Of a stretch of DNA of 64,000 nucleotides, positions 24,366-32,114 are shown piece after piece. The stretch is from positions 20,694-84,693 of the forward strand of contig JAAWDY010000014.1 in assembly GCA_022793995.1 (NCBI GenBank). The letters are read 5' to 3'. Positions within the stretch are counted from its first letter, which is position 1; each line of letters begins with the position of its first letter. Source of the stretch: Coprococcus sp. GTDB lineage: Bacteria > Bacillota > Clostridia > Lachnospirales > Lachnospiraceae. Both the position numbers and the translations under genes were made by a program. Below the pieces are notes generated by a model. The model worked only from the letters and a program-made list of their open reading frames with translations. It searched no databases and was not told the origin of the DNA.

Positions 24366-24992
24366 CTATTTTGTATTTTTGACAATCTCCCAGATTTCAT
24401 CGTCAAACATCTTGTCTTTGTAATAATATTTTCTATCGTCCTCGGTAATTTCTCTGATTACTTTACAGGGATTGCCTGCGGCAATTACCCCGGCGGGAAT
24501 ATCTTTTGTCACAACGCTTCCTGCCCCGATCACTGTATCTGAACCAATGGAAACGCCCGGCATAACGACACAGTTTCCGCCAATCCACACACGGTCCCCG
24601 ATCGTGATCGGTATCCCGTATTCATAACCGGACTTCCTGCTTTGTGGATGAATTGGGTGTCCCGCCGTATATAAAGAAACAAAAGGGCCAAACATGACGT
24701 TGTCTCCGATCGTGATTCTGCCCACATCCAGCATCGTGCAGTAGGCATTCGTATAGAAGTTTTCTCCAACTTCAATATGCGTCCCGTATTCGCAATGGAA
24801 CGGTGGTTCAAAATACATGCTTCCCTTATGTATGATCCCTGCTTCCTCCAGGCACTTCATTCCCTGTTCTGTGTCAAATGGCATGCATTCATTGTACCTG
24901 CGGATGATACGTTTCACCTTTAACTGTTCCTCTATGACGGATTCATCCGAAAAATACGCCATGCCGTTATCTCTTCTCGCTCTATTATCCAT
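24366..24992 (-). CDS. sugar O-acetyltransferase (maltose/galactoside acetyltransferase type)
   Basis: Acetyl-CoA-dependent O-acetyltransferase of the left-handed beta-helix type. The N-terminal Maa-like helical segment (about residues 10-55, ending EQGMKCLEEAGIIHKGSMYF) is followed by hexapeptide repeats, with catalytic-site GHPIHPQSR near residue 119 and the loop IWIGG-like RVWIGGNCVVMPGVSIG. The start is placed at 24992 because AAGGAGG lies 9 nt before it; an in-frame ATG further up lacks this. The acceptor sugar is unknown. Confidence 0.9.
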   Translation of the reverse strand: MDNRARRDNGMAYFSDESVIEEQLKVKRIIRRYNECMPFDTEQGMKCLEEAGIIHKGSMYFEPPFHCEYGTHIEVGENFYTNAYCTMLDVGRITIGDNVMFGPFVSLYTAGHPIHPQSRKSGYEYGIPITIGDRVWIGGNCVVMPGVSIGSDTVIGAGSVVTKDIPAGVIAAGNPCKVIREITEDDRKYYYKDKMFDDEIWEIVKNTK

Positions 24993-25225
24993 AATCTCAG
25001 CCTCCTTGTGATTTGACATTTCATGTTTTGAACTCTATAATAATACAATGAAACGGATAGAAAATCTACCAGTTTTATGCCGGAATAGCGCAATTTTGTT
25101 TGACGATATTAAATGCACGCGTAGCGGAGACAATATCCGGTTAGATCAAAAAAGGGGATACAAAATATTTAAACATAAAACCATCAATAATGAGTTACCG
25201 TTTGTTTATTTAGAAAGGTGTCAAT

Positions 25226-25645
25226 ATGATTGATTTACAAGACAAAAATATCTGTCCTGCCATTGAGGAAATAGGCGAATATGTTAGAAATCCTGTTTTC
25301 ACACAGTTTTGTTCGGAGATTAAGAACATATATAAATGTAATGAAAAAATAGAGTACAGTTCATGCAGCTGGGAAAAGGGTTGGAACATTAAATTTAAAA
25401 AAGCTGGAAAAACATTATGCACCCTATATCCAAGAGAAAGTTATTTTACAGTTATGATCGTTGTCGGAGTAAAGCAAAAAACGCAAGTTGAGGCAATACT
25501 TCCAGAATGTACGGTCGAATTGCAAAAGATTTATAAGCAGACGCAGGAAGGAAATGGACAAAGATGGCTGATGATAGACCTGGAGGATAAAGATGGTTTG
25601 TACAACGATCTCTTGCGTTTAATACAGATACGCAGAAATAGCTGA
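25226..25645 (+). CDS. DUF3788 family protein
   Basis: A 139-residue cytoplasmic protein of the DUF3788 family, recognised from WEKGWNIKFKKAGKTLCTLYP and the ESYFTVMIVVG strand in the middle. AGAAAGGTG lies before the start. Function is unknown. Neighbours are an acetyltransferase on the other strand and an HD-domain pseudogene. The 206 bp before it hold a 61-codon open frame that I do not consider a gene. Confidence 0.8.
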   Translation: MIDLQDKNICPAIEEIGEYVRNPVFTQFCSEIKNIYKCNEKIEYSSCSWEKGWNIKFKKAGKTLCTLYPRESYFTVMIVVGVKQKTQVEAILPECTVELQKIYKQTQEGNGQRWLMIDLEDKDGLYNDLLRLIQIRRNS

Positions 25646-25712
25646 ATTTCTGTTCGCGGTCAGATCAGAAAGCATCCGTTGGTTTAAAAGCAGGAAAAAG
25701 GAGGGGAAGTCC

Positions 25713-25962
25713 GTGCTGCCGACAAGAGAAGAAGCGGAAGAACTTTTAAGGGAAGCAGAAAAGTGTAATCCTGGACCGTGGGGGAATCACAGGCGCCAAC
25801 GGCGTTCTGGATATTGAGGAACGGATGGACGATGTAAGACGGCGGTATGGTTCATATCCCCAGGAAAAATGGGATAATAATTTAAAGCTTAAAAATTATT
25901 TTGAAAAAAGGATGGGGAAGGATCTTTACAGCGTAGTGGGAAAAGACGTTTTTAAACCTTAA
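25713..25962 (+). pseudogene. HD-domain phosphohydrolase, internally deleted and frameshifted
   Basis: Starts at a GTG with GGAGGGG before it: MLPTREEAEELLREAEKCNP then GPWGNH, the N-terminal signature of a Clostridial HD-domain hydrolase. After GNH the frame closes quickly, while another frame carries the family's C-terminal end: GVLDIEERMDDVRRRYGSYP, QEKWDNNLKLKNYFEKRMGK, DLYSVVG. The central HD metal site and most of the catalytic domain are missing. The deletion and the frame change occur at the same place, about 25795. Confidence 0.75.
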
Positions 25963-25975
25963 GGAGCATATGCGG

Positions 25976-26629
25976 ATGAAGGAGAAAGAGGTTTCAATTA
26001 TAGGGGGCGCAGACGGACCGACAAGTATTTTTATAGCCGGCAGACCAGCGAAGAAGTCTCTAAAGGAAGGAGTCAGGAAATGCATTTACAACTGCAGACG
26101 GAAAAGGGCGGAAAAGGGAATCCGTGCAAATCCGCATACATTAAGGGCGGTCGCCGTATATGCGGTAAGAAAATACGATGCCGCCGAGCTTCCCAAAGCA
26201 CAGAAAAGATATAAAGATCAATATAAAGGCGCAAAAGAAAGCCTGATTATCATGCACAGACCCGAACTATTAGGAGATCTAGGAGAAATTAAGCGGCCGG
26301 AAACATTTGACGAAGAATCGCTGAAAGAGATGTACCGCCGGATCCAGCTCCGAAGCGAAATGGCCGCCAATATCCCCGACCATGAAATGCCTATGGATTT
26401 TCATGTTTATGAGATTAAGATGAAGGAAGGACATTTGGAAATGGAAATGGACTTCCGGTGGGATTTTTTCAGTGTGTCCTATTCTGCGCCGAGTAAGAAG
26501 ACGATGAAAAAGCTAAAGAAAATATCCCGGGAGCTGTATATGTATTACGGGGTGTCCAAGGAGGATATTAAAAACAGGACAGAAAGATATTTAGCATTAT
26601 TGACAGTATTGAGCAGTAAGTCACTGTAA
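25976..26629 (+). CDS. hypothetical protein with a GGADGPT N-terminal motif
   Basis: A 217-residue protein that starts MKEKEVSIIGGADGPTSIFI. GGADGPT(S/A)IF is the signature of the beta subunit of sodium-pumping decarboxylases, but here it is followed by a basic linker and then a soluble domain (from about residue 60, GESLIIMHRPELLGDL-like to KDIKNRTERYLALLTVL) with no membrane helices. So the protein is not a decarboxylase subunit. I do not recognise the C-terminal domain. The start at 25976 is preferred over 25970 for its 9-nt spacing from AAGGAG, which overlaps the stop of the HD pseudogene. Confidence 0.7.
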   Translation: MKEKEVSIIGGADGPTSIFIAGRPAKKSLKEGVRKCIYNCRRKRAEKGIRANPHTLRAVAVYAVRKYDAAELPKAQKRYKDQYKGAKESLIIMHRPELLGDLGEIKRPETFDEESLKEMYRRIQLRSEMAANIPDHEMPMDFHVYEIKMKEGHLEMEMDFRWDFFSVSYSAPSKKTMKKLKKISRELYMYYGVSKEDIKNRTERYLALLTVLSSKSL

Positions 26630-26646
26630 GGAAGGAGAAAATAAGC

Positions 26647-27102
26647 ATGGAGTATAAGATCATACGGCTTACAGACCAGCCGGAAATGAAGGTGCAGGCG
26701 GCGCAGTGGTTCCATGAGAAGTGGAATATTCCCTTAGCGGCGTACATAGAAAGCATGGACGAGTGCCTGGCTGGAAAAGCTCCTTTTCCCCAGTGGTACA
26801 CGGTGGTCTGCGACGGCAGGATTATCGGAGGGTTAGGGGTTATTGAGAATGACTTTCATGATAGAAAAGACCTTGCGCCAAACGTCTGCGCTGTTTACAC
26901 GGAGGAAGACAAGCGGGGTAAAGGTATAGCTGGCGCTTTGCTGAATTATGTCTGTGCCGATATGAAAGAAAAAGGAATTGATACCTTGTATCTGGTGACA
27001 GACCATACCTCGTTTTATGAGCGTTACGGCTGGGAATTTCTTTGCATGGTACAAGGAGATGGGGAGCCTGAAATGACAAGAATGTATATTCACAGGGAGT
27101 AG
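26647..27102 (+). CDS. GNAT family N-acetyltransferase
   Basis: A 151-residue single GNAT domain. Acetyl-CoA binding loop DKRGKGIAGALLNYV is clear at about residues 88-102, preceded by the strand PNVCAVYTEE, and YLVTDHTSFYERYGWEF follows as the usual last strands. GGAAGGAG lies before the start. It is followed 4 nt later by a methyltransferase gene, so the two form a small operon. The acceptor substrate is not known; antibiotic-modifying and protein-modifying members look alike. Confidence 0.85.
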   Translation: MEYKIIRLTDQPEMKVQAAQWFHEKWNIPLAAYIESMDECLAGKAPFPQWYTVVCDGRIIGGLGVIENDFHDRKDLAPNVCAVYTEEDKRGKGIAGALLNYVCADMKEKGIDTLYLVTDHTSFYERYGWEFLCMVQGDGEPEMTRMYIHRE

Positions 27103-27106
27103 ATGT

Positions 27107-27904
27107 ATGATAAAAAGAGAAGGACTGGGATGGACATTTGATACGGTATCTGATATATATGAAAAAATGCGGCCGGGGTATACAGGCGAGTTATACCAGG
27201 CGATTTTTGATTATATCCCGGTTAATGAGCTGAGCAATGTCGTCGAAGTCGGTATCGGGGGCGGCCAGGCGACGCAGCCCATCCTGCGGACTGGGTGTAG
27301 GCTTACGGCTGCAGAGTACGGGGAACATTTCTCTGAACTTTGCAGGGAAAAATTCAAAGAATATCCGAATTTCTCAGTTGTTACAAATAAATTTGAAAAT
27401 ATCGATTTTGAAGAAGATACCTACGATCTGGTCTTTTCTGCCAGCGCCTTTCACTGGGTGCCTGAGGAAATTGGGTATCCTAAGGTTTTCTCCATGCTAA
27501 AAAGCGGCGGGGTATTTGCAAGATTTGCGAATCATCCGTATTTTGATAAGGGCAGACCCGATCTTATGGAGGAAATTCAAAAGATTTATGGCGAGTATTA
27601 TTATAAGTTCTACAATAAGAGACAGGAAATCCCCGAAGAGTACGGAGAGGAGGAGGCCCGGCTCAGGGCGTTTGTGGCGCTGAAATATGGTTTTCGTGAT
27701 ATTCAGTATAGACTGTTTTTCAGAACGCGGACGTTCCAGGCAGAAGAATATACAGCGTTGCTCGGCACGTATTCAGATCATATCGCCATAGAGGAGACGA
27801 TAAGGAGGGACTTTTTCGCTAAGATTAAAGAAGCGATCGAGTGGCACGGCGGCGAGATTACGATCTATGATACAATGGATTTACAGCTTGCAAAGAAACC
27901 GTAG
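27107..27904 (+). CDS. class I SAM-dependent methyltransferase
   Basis: A 265-residue cytoplasmic methyltransferase. Motif I VVEVGIGGGQATQPI at about residues 44-58, the acidic/post-I region AAEYGEHF, and motif IV DLVFSASAFHWVPEEIGYPK are present. The tail carries an extra helical region found in trans-aconitate-like or C-methyl enzymes, but the substrate cannot be named. It starts 4 nt after the acetyltransferase stop and probably shares its transcript. A degraded ATPase gene follows. Confidence 0.85.
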   Translation: MIKREGLGWTFDTVSDIYEKMRPGYTGELYQAIFDYIPVNELSNVVEVGIGGGQATQPILRTGCRLTAAEYGEHFSELCREKFKEYPNFSVVTNKFENIDFEEDTYDLVFSASAFHWVPEEIGYPKVFSMLKSGGVFARFANHPYFDKGRPDLMEEIQKIYGEYYYKFYNKRQEIPEEYGEEEARLRAFVALKYGFRDIQYRLFFRTRTFQAEEYTALLGTYSDHIAIEETIRRDFFAKIKEAIEWHGGEITIYDTMDLQLAKKP

Positions 27905-28050
27905 GTTTGACGGGTACTAATAAAGATAAGCAAGTTAGGTGGATCGTTTTATACACCGTCCTGCATTGTAAGGACTTTGGCAGAGATGACTGAGTCTTTT
28001 GAAGGACAAATTTTTGTCTACCCGATAAGCACAGGAAGAGAGGTGAGGTC

Positions 28051-28791
28051 ATGGGAATATATGTAAATCCGGGGAATCAGTTGTTTAAAGAAGCGGCAGA
28101 TCAGTGATTTATGTGGACAAAAGCAAGTTGATTGATTATACGAACAGCGTTCTGAAAACATAAAGGAAAAATATGTGTGTCAGCCGTCCGCGACGTTTTG
28201 GGAAATCCATGGCAGCGGATATGCTTGTTGCTTATTATAGCAAGGGCTGCGATTCAAAGGAGCTTTTTTCCAGGCTCAAAGTGTGGAAGCAGGCCCAATG
28301 TATATCGGCTAAAGAGATGGAAGAAGAAGCCCGGCGGTTAGAAATATATGAGACAAATCTGAACCAGCACAATGTGATCCGGTTTGATGTGCAGAGATTT
28401 CTGTTTGACAAAGCGCATGTAAATATTTTTATCAAAGGAATTCAGGATGCTATCAACAGCGTGTTCCGTTTGGCGAAGGAGGATGCGGAGATACAAAAGA
28501 AGTATCTCGACTTTCTGCGTGGATTTTTCAAAGGGGCTGAGTATGTGGAATTGGCTTATATGACGAGGCTGGGGAAGGCTTATGGAAGCTTTAAACCGTT
28601 CGGAAGAGCCTGTGAAGAACACATGGGAGATGGATGCAAATGCAGTGGCGGAAGGGGCTATGAAACAGAGCGAAGACAGGAAATATGTGGAATGGCTCAG
28701 GAGTTATACTGGCGATATCCTTCTTATAGCGATCAATTATGATAAAAAGAAAGACGTCCATGAATGCATAATTGAAAAATGTACATTGTGA
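28051..28791 (+). pseudogene. AAA-ATPase/PD-(D/E)XK nuclease-domain protein, degraded
   Basis: Three frames must be joined to read it. The start MGIYVNPGNQLFKEAADQ ends in a stop; the frame of 28173 carries VSRPRRFGKSMAADMLVAYY, the Walker A segment of this common Clostridial family, with the region up to about residue 150; the frame of 28582 carries its C-terminal nuclease end, EGAMKQSEDRKYVEWLRSYT and GDILLIAINYDKKKDVHECI. Most of the middle, several hundred residues in intact members, is gone. Frameshifts and the internal deletion mark it as dead. Confidence 0.85.
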
Positions 28792-28895
28792 AATATATTG
28801 CCGATTAGGCAATTCGATTAAGGGGTCCTGAATGCGGAAGCATGAAGGGCACCTTATGAACCCCATCGCCGAATAGGCGTGGGGTTAAGGAAGCG
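28792..28895 (+). repeat. family 1 repeat, diverged compound copy
   Basis: Two GGC hairpins, ATTGCCGATTAGGCAAT at 28797 and ATCGCC-GAATA-GGCG inside a CCCC...GGGG stem near 28866, flank a middle hairpin TCCtGAATGC-GGAA-GCATgaAGGG. Order and sequence match the family 1 unit of 15050-15185. Confidence 0.75.
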
Positions 28896-28913
28896 TGAAA
28901 GGCGGAAACTGAC

Positions 28914-29690
28914 ATGATATTTGACACACATGCCCATTATGATGATAAGCAGTTTGACAAAGACAGGGAGGAGCTTCTGGAATCCATGCCGCGGCTCGGA
29001 GTCGGAACGATCGTCAATGTAGGAGCGTCATTTGAGGGATGCCAAAAAGCCGTGGAATTAGCGGAACGTTTTCCGCATGTATATGCGGCTGTGGGAATCC
29101 ATCCGGATGAAGTGGGAGCGCTTGATGAAGAGAAAATTGTGGAGCTTAAGAAGCTGTGCACTGCGGAGAAAGTCGTGGCGGTCGGCGAGATCGGACTGGA
29201 CTATCATTGGGACATCGAGCCGCGCGAGGTACAGAAGAAATGGTTTATCCGTCAACTTGACCTTGCTCGGGAGACAACGCTTCCGGTGCTGGTTCACAGC
29301 CGGGACGCGGCGGCAGATACCTTGGCCGTTATGCAGGAGTATGGAAGGGGGCTGGGCGGAGTCATCCACTGTTTTGGGTATTCAAAGGAGCTGGCGATAG
29401 AATATGTGAAAATGGGATTCTATATTGGGGTAGGCGGCGTGGTGACGTTTAAGAACAGCCGAAAGCTTAGGGAAGTGGTGGAGGCAGTACCTCTCACCTC
29501 CATTTTGCTGGAGACAGACTGCCCATACCTGGCGCCGGAGCCGTTTAGAGGAAAACGTAACCAATCATCCTATCTTTCTTATGTGGTGGAAAAAATTGCT
29601 GAAATTAAAGAAGTCACACCGGAAGAAGTGATTGACGTGACAGAGAAAAATGCTAAAATAATGTATAGATGCCAGGGTCATAACCCTTAA
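28914..29690 (+). CDS. tatD: TatD family hydrolase (metal-dependent DNase)
   Basis: A 258-residue TIM-barrel hydrolase. Metal ligands are visible in FDTHAHYDD (residues 2-10), EIGLDYHWD, VLVHSRDA and HCFGYSKELA, with ETDCPYLAPEP near residue 202. Family members act as 3'-5' DNases or D-aminoacyl-tRNA-related enzymes. The last six or seven codons (after KNAKIMY) and the stop are formed by the left end of a family 2 repeat, so the natural C-terminus has been replaced. It precedes rsmA by 213 bp, in the common Firmicute order tatD-rnmV-rsmA but without rnmV. Confidence 0.92.
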   Translation: MIFDTHAHYDDKQFDKDREELLESMPRLGVGTIVNVGASFEGCQKAVELAERFPHVYAAVGIHPDEVGALDEEKIVELKKLCTAEKVVAVGEIGLDYHWDIEPREVQKKWFIRQLDLARETTLPVLVHSRDAAADTLAVMQEYGRGLGGVIHCFGYSKELAIEYVKMGFYIGVGGVVTFKNSRKLREVVEAVPLTSILLETDCPYLAPEPFRGKRNQSSYLSYVVEKIAEIKEVTPEEVIDVTEKNAKIMYRCQGHNP

Positions 29691-29843
29691 TACCACTGCG
29701 TGCTCGCACGCAAGTGGTTTTAAGGATTAATGACCCGCCCCGATATGAGGATGAAAGCGGGGCGGATGCCGCGCGAAATCCGAAAATGGGGGCGGATTGT
29801 GAGAGCGCAAAGCGCGGAACAATCCGAGTGGCATCTATATGAG
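29667..29843 (+). repeat. family 2 repeat, full copy
   Basis: Order of parts: GATGCCAGGGTCA left end; hairpin CCACTGCGTGCTC / GCACGCAAGTGG; core CCCGCCCCGATATGAGGAT; hairpin GAAAGCGGGGCGG region; hairpin GGATTGTG...CGGAACAATCC; right end TGGCATC. The left end encodes the C-terminus of TatD. The same parts in the reverse direction make up the copies at 31905-32090 and 57880-58112. Confidence 0.85.
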
Positions 29844-29903
29844 AGCTGCAAAGGAGGATGAAAGCGGGACAAAAGACCCGCAGACGGAAGCAAGGAGGAC
29901 GAG

Positions 29904-30776
29904 GTGGGAGAACCGACGTTAGGAAATCCGCAGAACACAATTGCGGTCTTGAAAAAATATCAGTTTCATTTCCAGAAGAAATTCGGGCAGAATTTTTTGA
30001 TCGATCCGCATGTACTGGATAAGATCATTTCCGCGGCAGGAATCACGGAAGAGGATTTTGTGCTGGAGATTGGGCCGGGGATCGGCACGATGACGCAGTA
30101 CCTTGCATGTGCGGCGCGCAAGGTCGCCGCGGTGGAGATCGACGGCGCTCTGCTCCCGATCCTGGCGGATACCCTTGCGGATTATGAAAATGTGACCGTG
30201 ATCCATGAAGATATTCTGAAACTGGATATCGAGGCTTTGGTGCAAAAGGAGAACGGCGGCCGGCCCATCAAGATCGTGGCGAATCTGCCGTACTACATCA
30301 CAACGCCGATCATCATGGGACTTTTAGAAGGGCATGTACCATTTGAAAATATGACGGTTATGGTACAGAAGGAAGTGGCGGAGCGGATGCAGGCAAAGCC
30401 GGGGAGTAAGAGCTATGGGGCGCTGTCCCTCGCTGTCCAGTACTATGTAGAACCGTATATTGCGGCTAACGTACCGCCGAACTGTTTTATGCCCCGTCCC
30501 GCGGTGGGATCCGCTGTCATTCGTCTTACACGGCACGAGCGGCCACCGGTCGCGGTACAGGATGAGCGGCTGATGTTCCGTATCGTCCGGGCGTCGTTCA
30601 ACCAGAGAAGAAAGACGCTTGTGAACGGGATGAAAAATTCGTCTGAGATGAATCTTACGAAGGAGGCGGCGGCTGAAGCGGTGCGTCTCTTGGGAAAAGA
30701 CGAGAACGTCAGGGGGGAGACTCTGACACTGGAGGAGTTTGCACGGCTTGCGGATATTGTGCGCGGGCTGATGTAA
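29904..30776 (+). CDS. rsmA: 16S rRNA (adenine1518-N6/adenine1519-N6)-dimethyltransferase
   Basis: Dimethylates two adenines in helix 45 of 16S rRNA. The 290 residues show QKKFGQNFLIDPHVLDKI, SAM motif I VLEIGPGIGTMTQYLA (about residues 53-68), the catalytic NLPYYITTP near residue 129, and the C-terminal domain with FNQRRKTLVN. The start is GTG at 29904, after AAGGAGG. A family 2 repeat fills the upstream gap from tatD. Confidence 0.95.
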   Translation: MGEPTLGNPQNTIAVLKKYQFHFQKKFGQNFLIDPHVLDKIISAAGITEEDFVLEIGPGIGTMTQYLACAARKVAAVEIDGALLPILADTLADYENVTVIHEDILKLDIEALVQKENGGRPIKIVANLPYYITTPIIMGLLEGHVPFENMTVMVQKEVAERMQAKPGSKSYGALSLAVQYYVEPYIAANVPPNCFMPRPAVGSAVIRLTRHERPPVAVQDERLMFRIVRASFNQRRKTLVNGMKNSSEMNLTKEAAAEAVRLLGKDENVRGETLTLEEFARLADIVRGLM

Positions 30777-30782
30777 TAGATC

Positions 30783-30822
30783 AAATTCCATCTGTCTGGT
30801 TGAAGTTGCGACTTACGGTATC
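30783..30822 (+). repeat. family 3 repeat, single arm
   Basis: AATTCCATCTGTCTGGTTGA and AGTTGCGACTTACGGT resemble the stretch at 17751-17790 and the left arm of 41001-41057. Confidence 0.5.
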
Positions 30823-30892
30823 CCACCAAAATTCGCAAAACCTGCCATGAATGGCAACCATACAGTTGGAAAAATGTAAGGAGGAGATCGTT

Positions 30893-31573
30893 ATGCGATA
30901 CCAGATTCAAGGAGAAACATTACCCGTAGTAATCTGCCAGCTTGAGGCTGGGGAACAGATGTTGACGGAAGGGGGAGCTATGGCATGGATGTCGCCGAAT
31001 ATGAAGATGGAGACGACCAGCAACGGCGGAGCTGGAAAGGCGATCGGGAGGATGTTCTCCGGAGAAAAATTGTTCCAGAATATTTACACATCACAGGGCG
31101 GCGAGGGGCTTATCGCTTTTGCGTCAAGTTTTCCGGGAACCATTAAAGCATTCCAGGTGGGACCGGGTCAGGAATATATATTCCAGAAAAAGGCGTTCTT
31201 GGCCTCAGAGATGGGCGTGAATCTTGCGGTGCATTTCCACAAAAAGGTGGCTTCAGGGCTGTTCGGCGGAGAAGGGTTTATCATGCAGAAAGTGTCCGGC
31301 AACGGAATCGTGTTTGCGGAATTTGACGGACACGTAGTGGAATATGACCTCCAGCCGGGCCAGCAGATCATCATTGATTCCGGCTATCTTGCGGCGATGT
31401 CCGCTACCTGCCAGCTGGATATTCAGACTGTGCAGGGGCTTAAGAATAAAGTATTCGGCGGCGAAGGCTTTTTCAACACGGTCATCACCGGGCCGGGACA
31501 TATCTGGCTTCAGACAATGCCGATCAGCAGTGTGGCAGGGGCAATTCGTCCATATATTCCGACTGGAAATTAA
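30893..31573 (+). CDS. AIM24/TIGR00266 family protein
   Basis: A 226-residue beta-rich protein, starting at the ATG at 30893 (AAGGAGG 10 nt upstream). Family signatures: GGAMAWMSPNMKMET near residue 27, GEKLFQNIYTSQGGEGLIAF, FHKKVASGLFGGEGFIMQKV and SGNGIVFAEFDGHVVEYDLQ. Members are trimeric, tryptophan-RNA-binding-like beta folds; a general role has not been established in bacteria. A terminator lies 50 nt after the stop. Confidence 0.88.
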   Translation: MRYQIQGETLPVVICQLEAGEQMLTEGGAMAWMSPNMKMETTSNGGAGKAIGRMFSGEKLFQNIYTSQGGEGLIAFASSFPGTIKAFQVGPGQEYIFQKKAFLASEMGVNLAVHFHKKVASGLFGGEGFIMQKVSGNGIVFAEFDGHVVEYDLQPGQQIIIDSGYLAAMSATCQLDIQTVQGLKNKVFGGEGFFNTVITGPGHIWLQTMPISSVAGAIRPYIPTGN

Positions 31574-31624
31574 TCCCTTAGGCGAAAGCCAAGAGCCAAG
31601 AACTTTTATACTTGATATTTTCGA

Positions 31625-31658
31625 TGAGGATGCACAGTTTTTTGCGCATCCTCTTTTT
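31625..31658 (+). terminator. rho-independent terminator after the AIM24 gene
   Basis: Stem GAGGATGC / GCATCCTC with a 12-nt loop and TTTTTT. Confidence 0.9.
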
Positions 31659-31749
31659 TGGTGTACCAAGGAGCAGTGGAGGCGCCTAAAAAAGGGGGAT
31701 GGCAGAAAGGAATGTGGGCTGAGTTCCCGCTTTGCAAACCGGATTTAGA

Positions 31750-31796
31750 GTTGCAGCCAGACTCTTACATGCAAGCATGACGAGTCTGGCTGTAAC
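31750..31796. other. long isolated hairpin in a gene-free stretch
   Basis: Arms GTTGCAGCCAGACTC and GAGTCTGGCTGTAAC (one G-T pair) enclose an inner CATGC-AA-GCATG hairpin. It lacks a T-run. The 31574-32114 gap otherwise contains the AIM24 terminator and a family 2 repeat, with no gene. Confidence 0.6.
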
Positions 31797-31904
31797 TTTA
31801 GCGTGGCTGCGAATAACAATAATAGTGACAATTTAATAAAAATGTCAGAATTGTGCGATTGCGTTTTCCTTGTCGATTTAGTATAATAGACAAATACATT
31901 GCTT

Positions 31905-32090
31905 CTGAGAGCAAAAGATAGCACACGGATTGTGGAAATGCAGAGCACGAAACAATCCTACCCTATATTCGGATATCGCGGAGCTGGCGCTCTACGGTTA
32001 TCCTCATATCGGGGCGGGGCATTAAGCCATAAAACCACTCGGGTGCAAGCACTCTGTAGTTTATGCTTTTTGACCTTGGTATCATACATG
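31905..32090 (-). repeat. family 2 repeat, reverse-oriented copy
   Basis: Read on the minus strand it has the same order as 29667-29843: CCAAGGTCAAAAAGC, left hairpin with GAGTGCTTGCACCC, CCCGCCCCGATATGAGGAT, middle hairpin, GGATTGTTTCGTGC. It ends about 25 bp before the citrate synthase start. Confidence 0.8.
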
Positions 32091-32114
32091 ATGTAAAGAA
32101 AGGGGAGATGAAGG

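Noticed and set aside
25048..25233. 61-codon plus-strand open frame
   Set aside because: No binding site, no recognisable domain, and it overlaps the promoter region of the acetyltransferase and the start of DUF3788.
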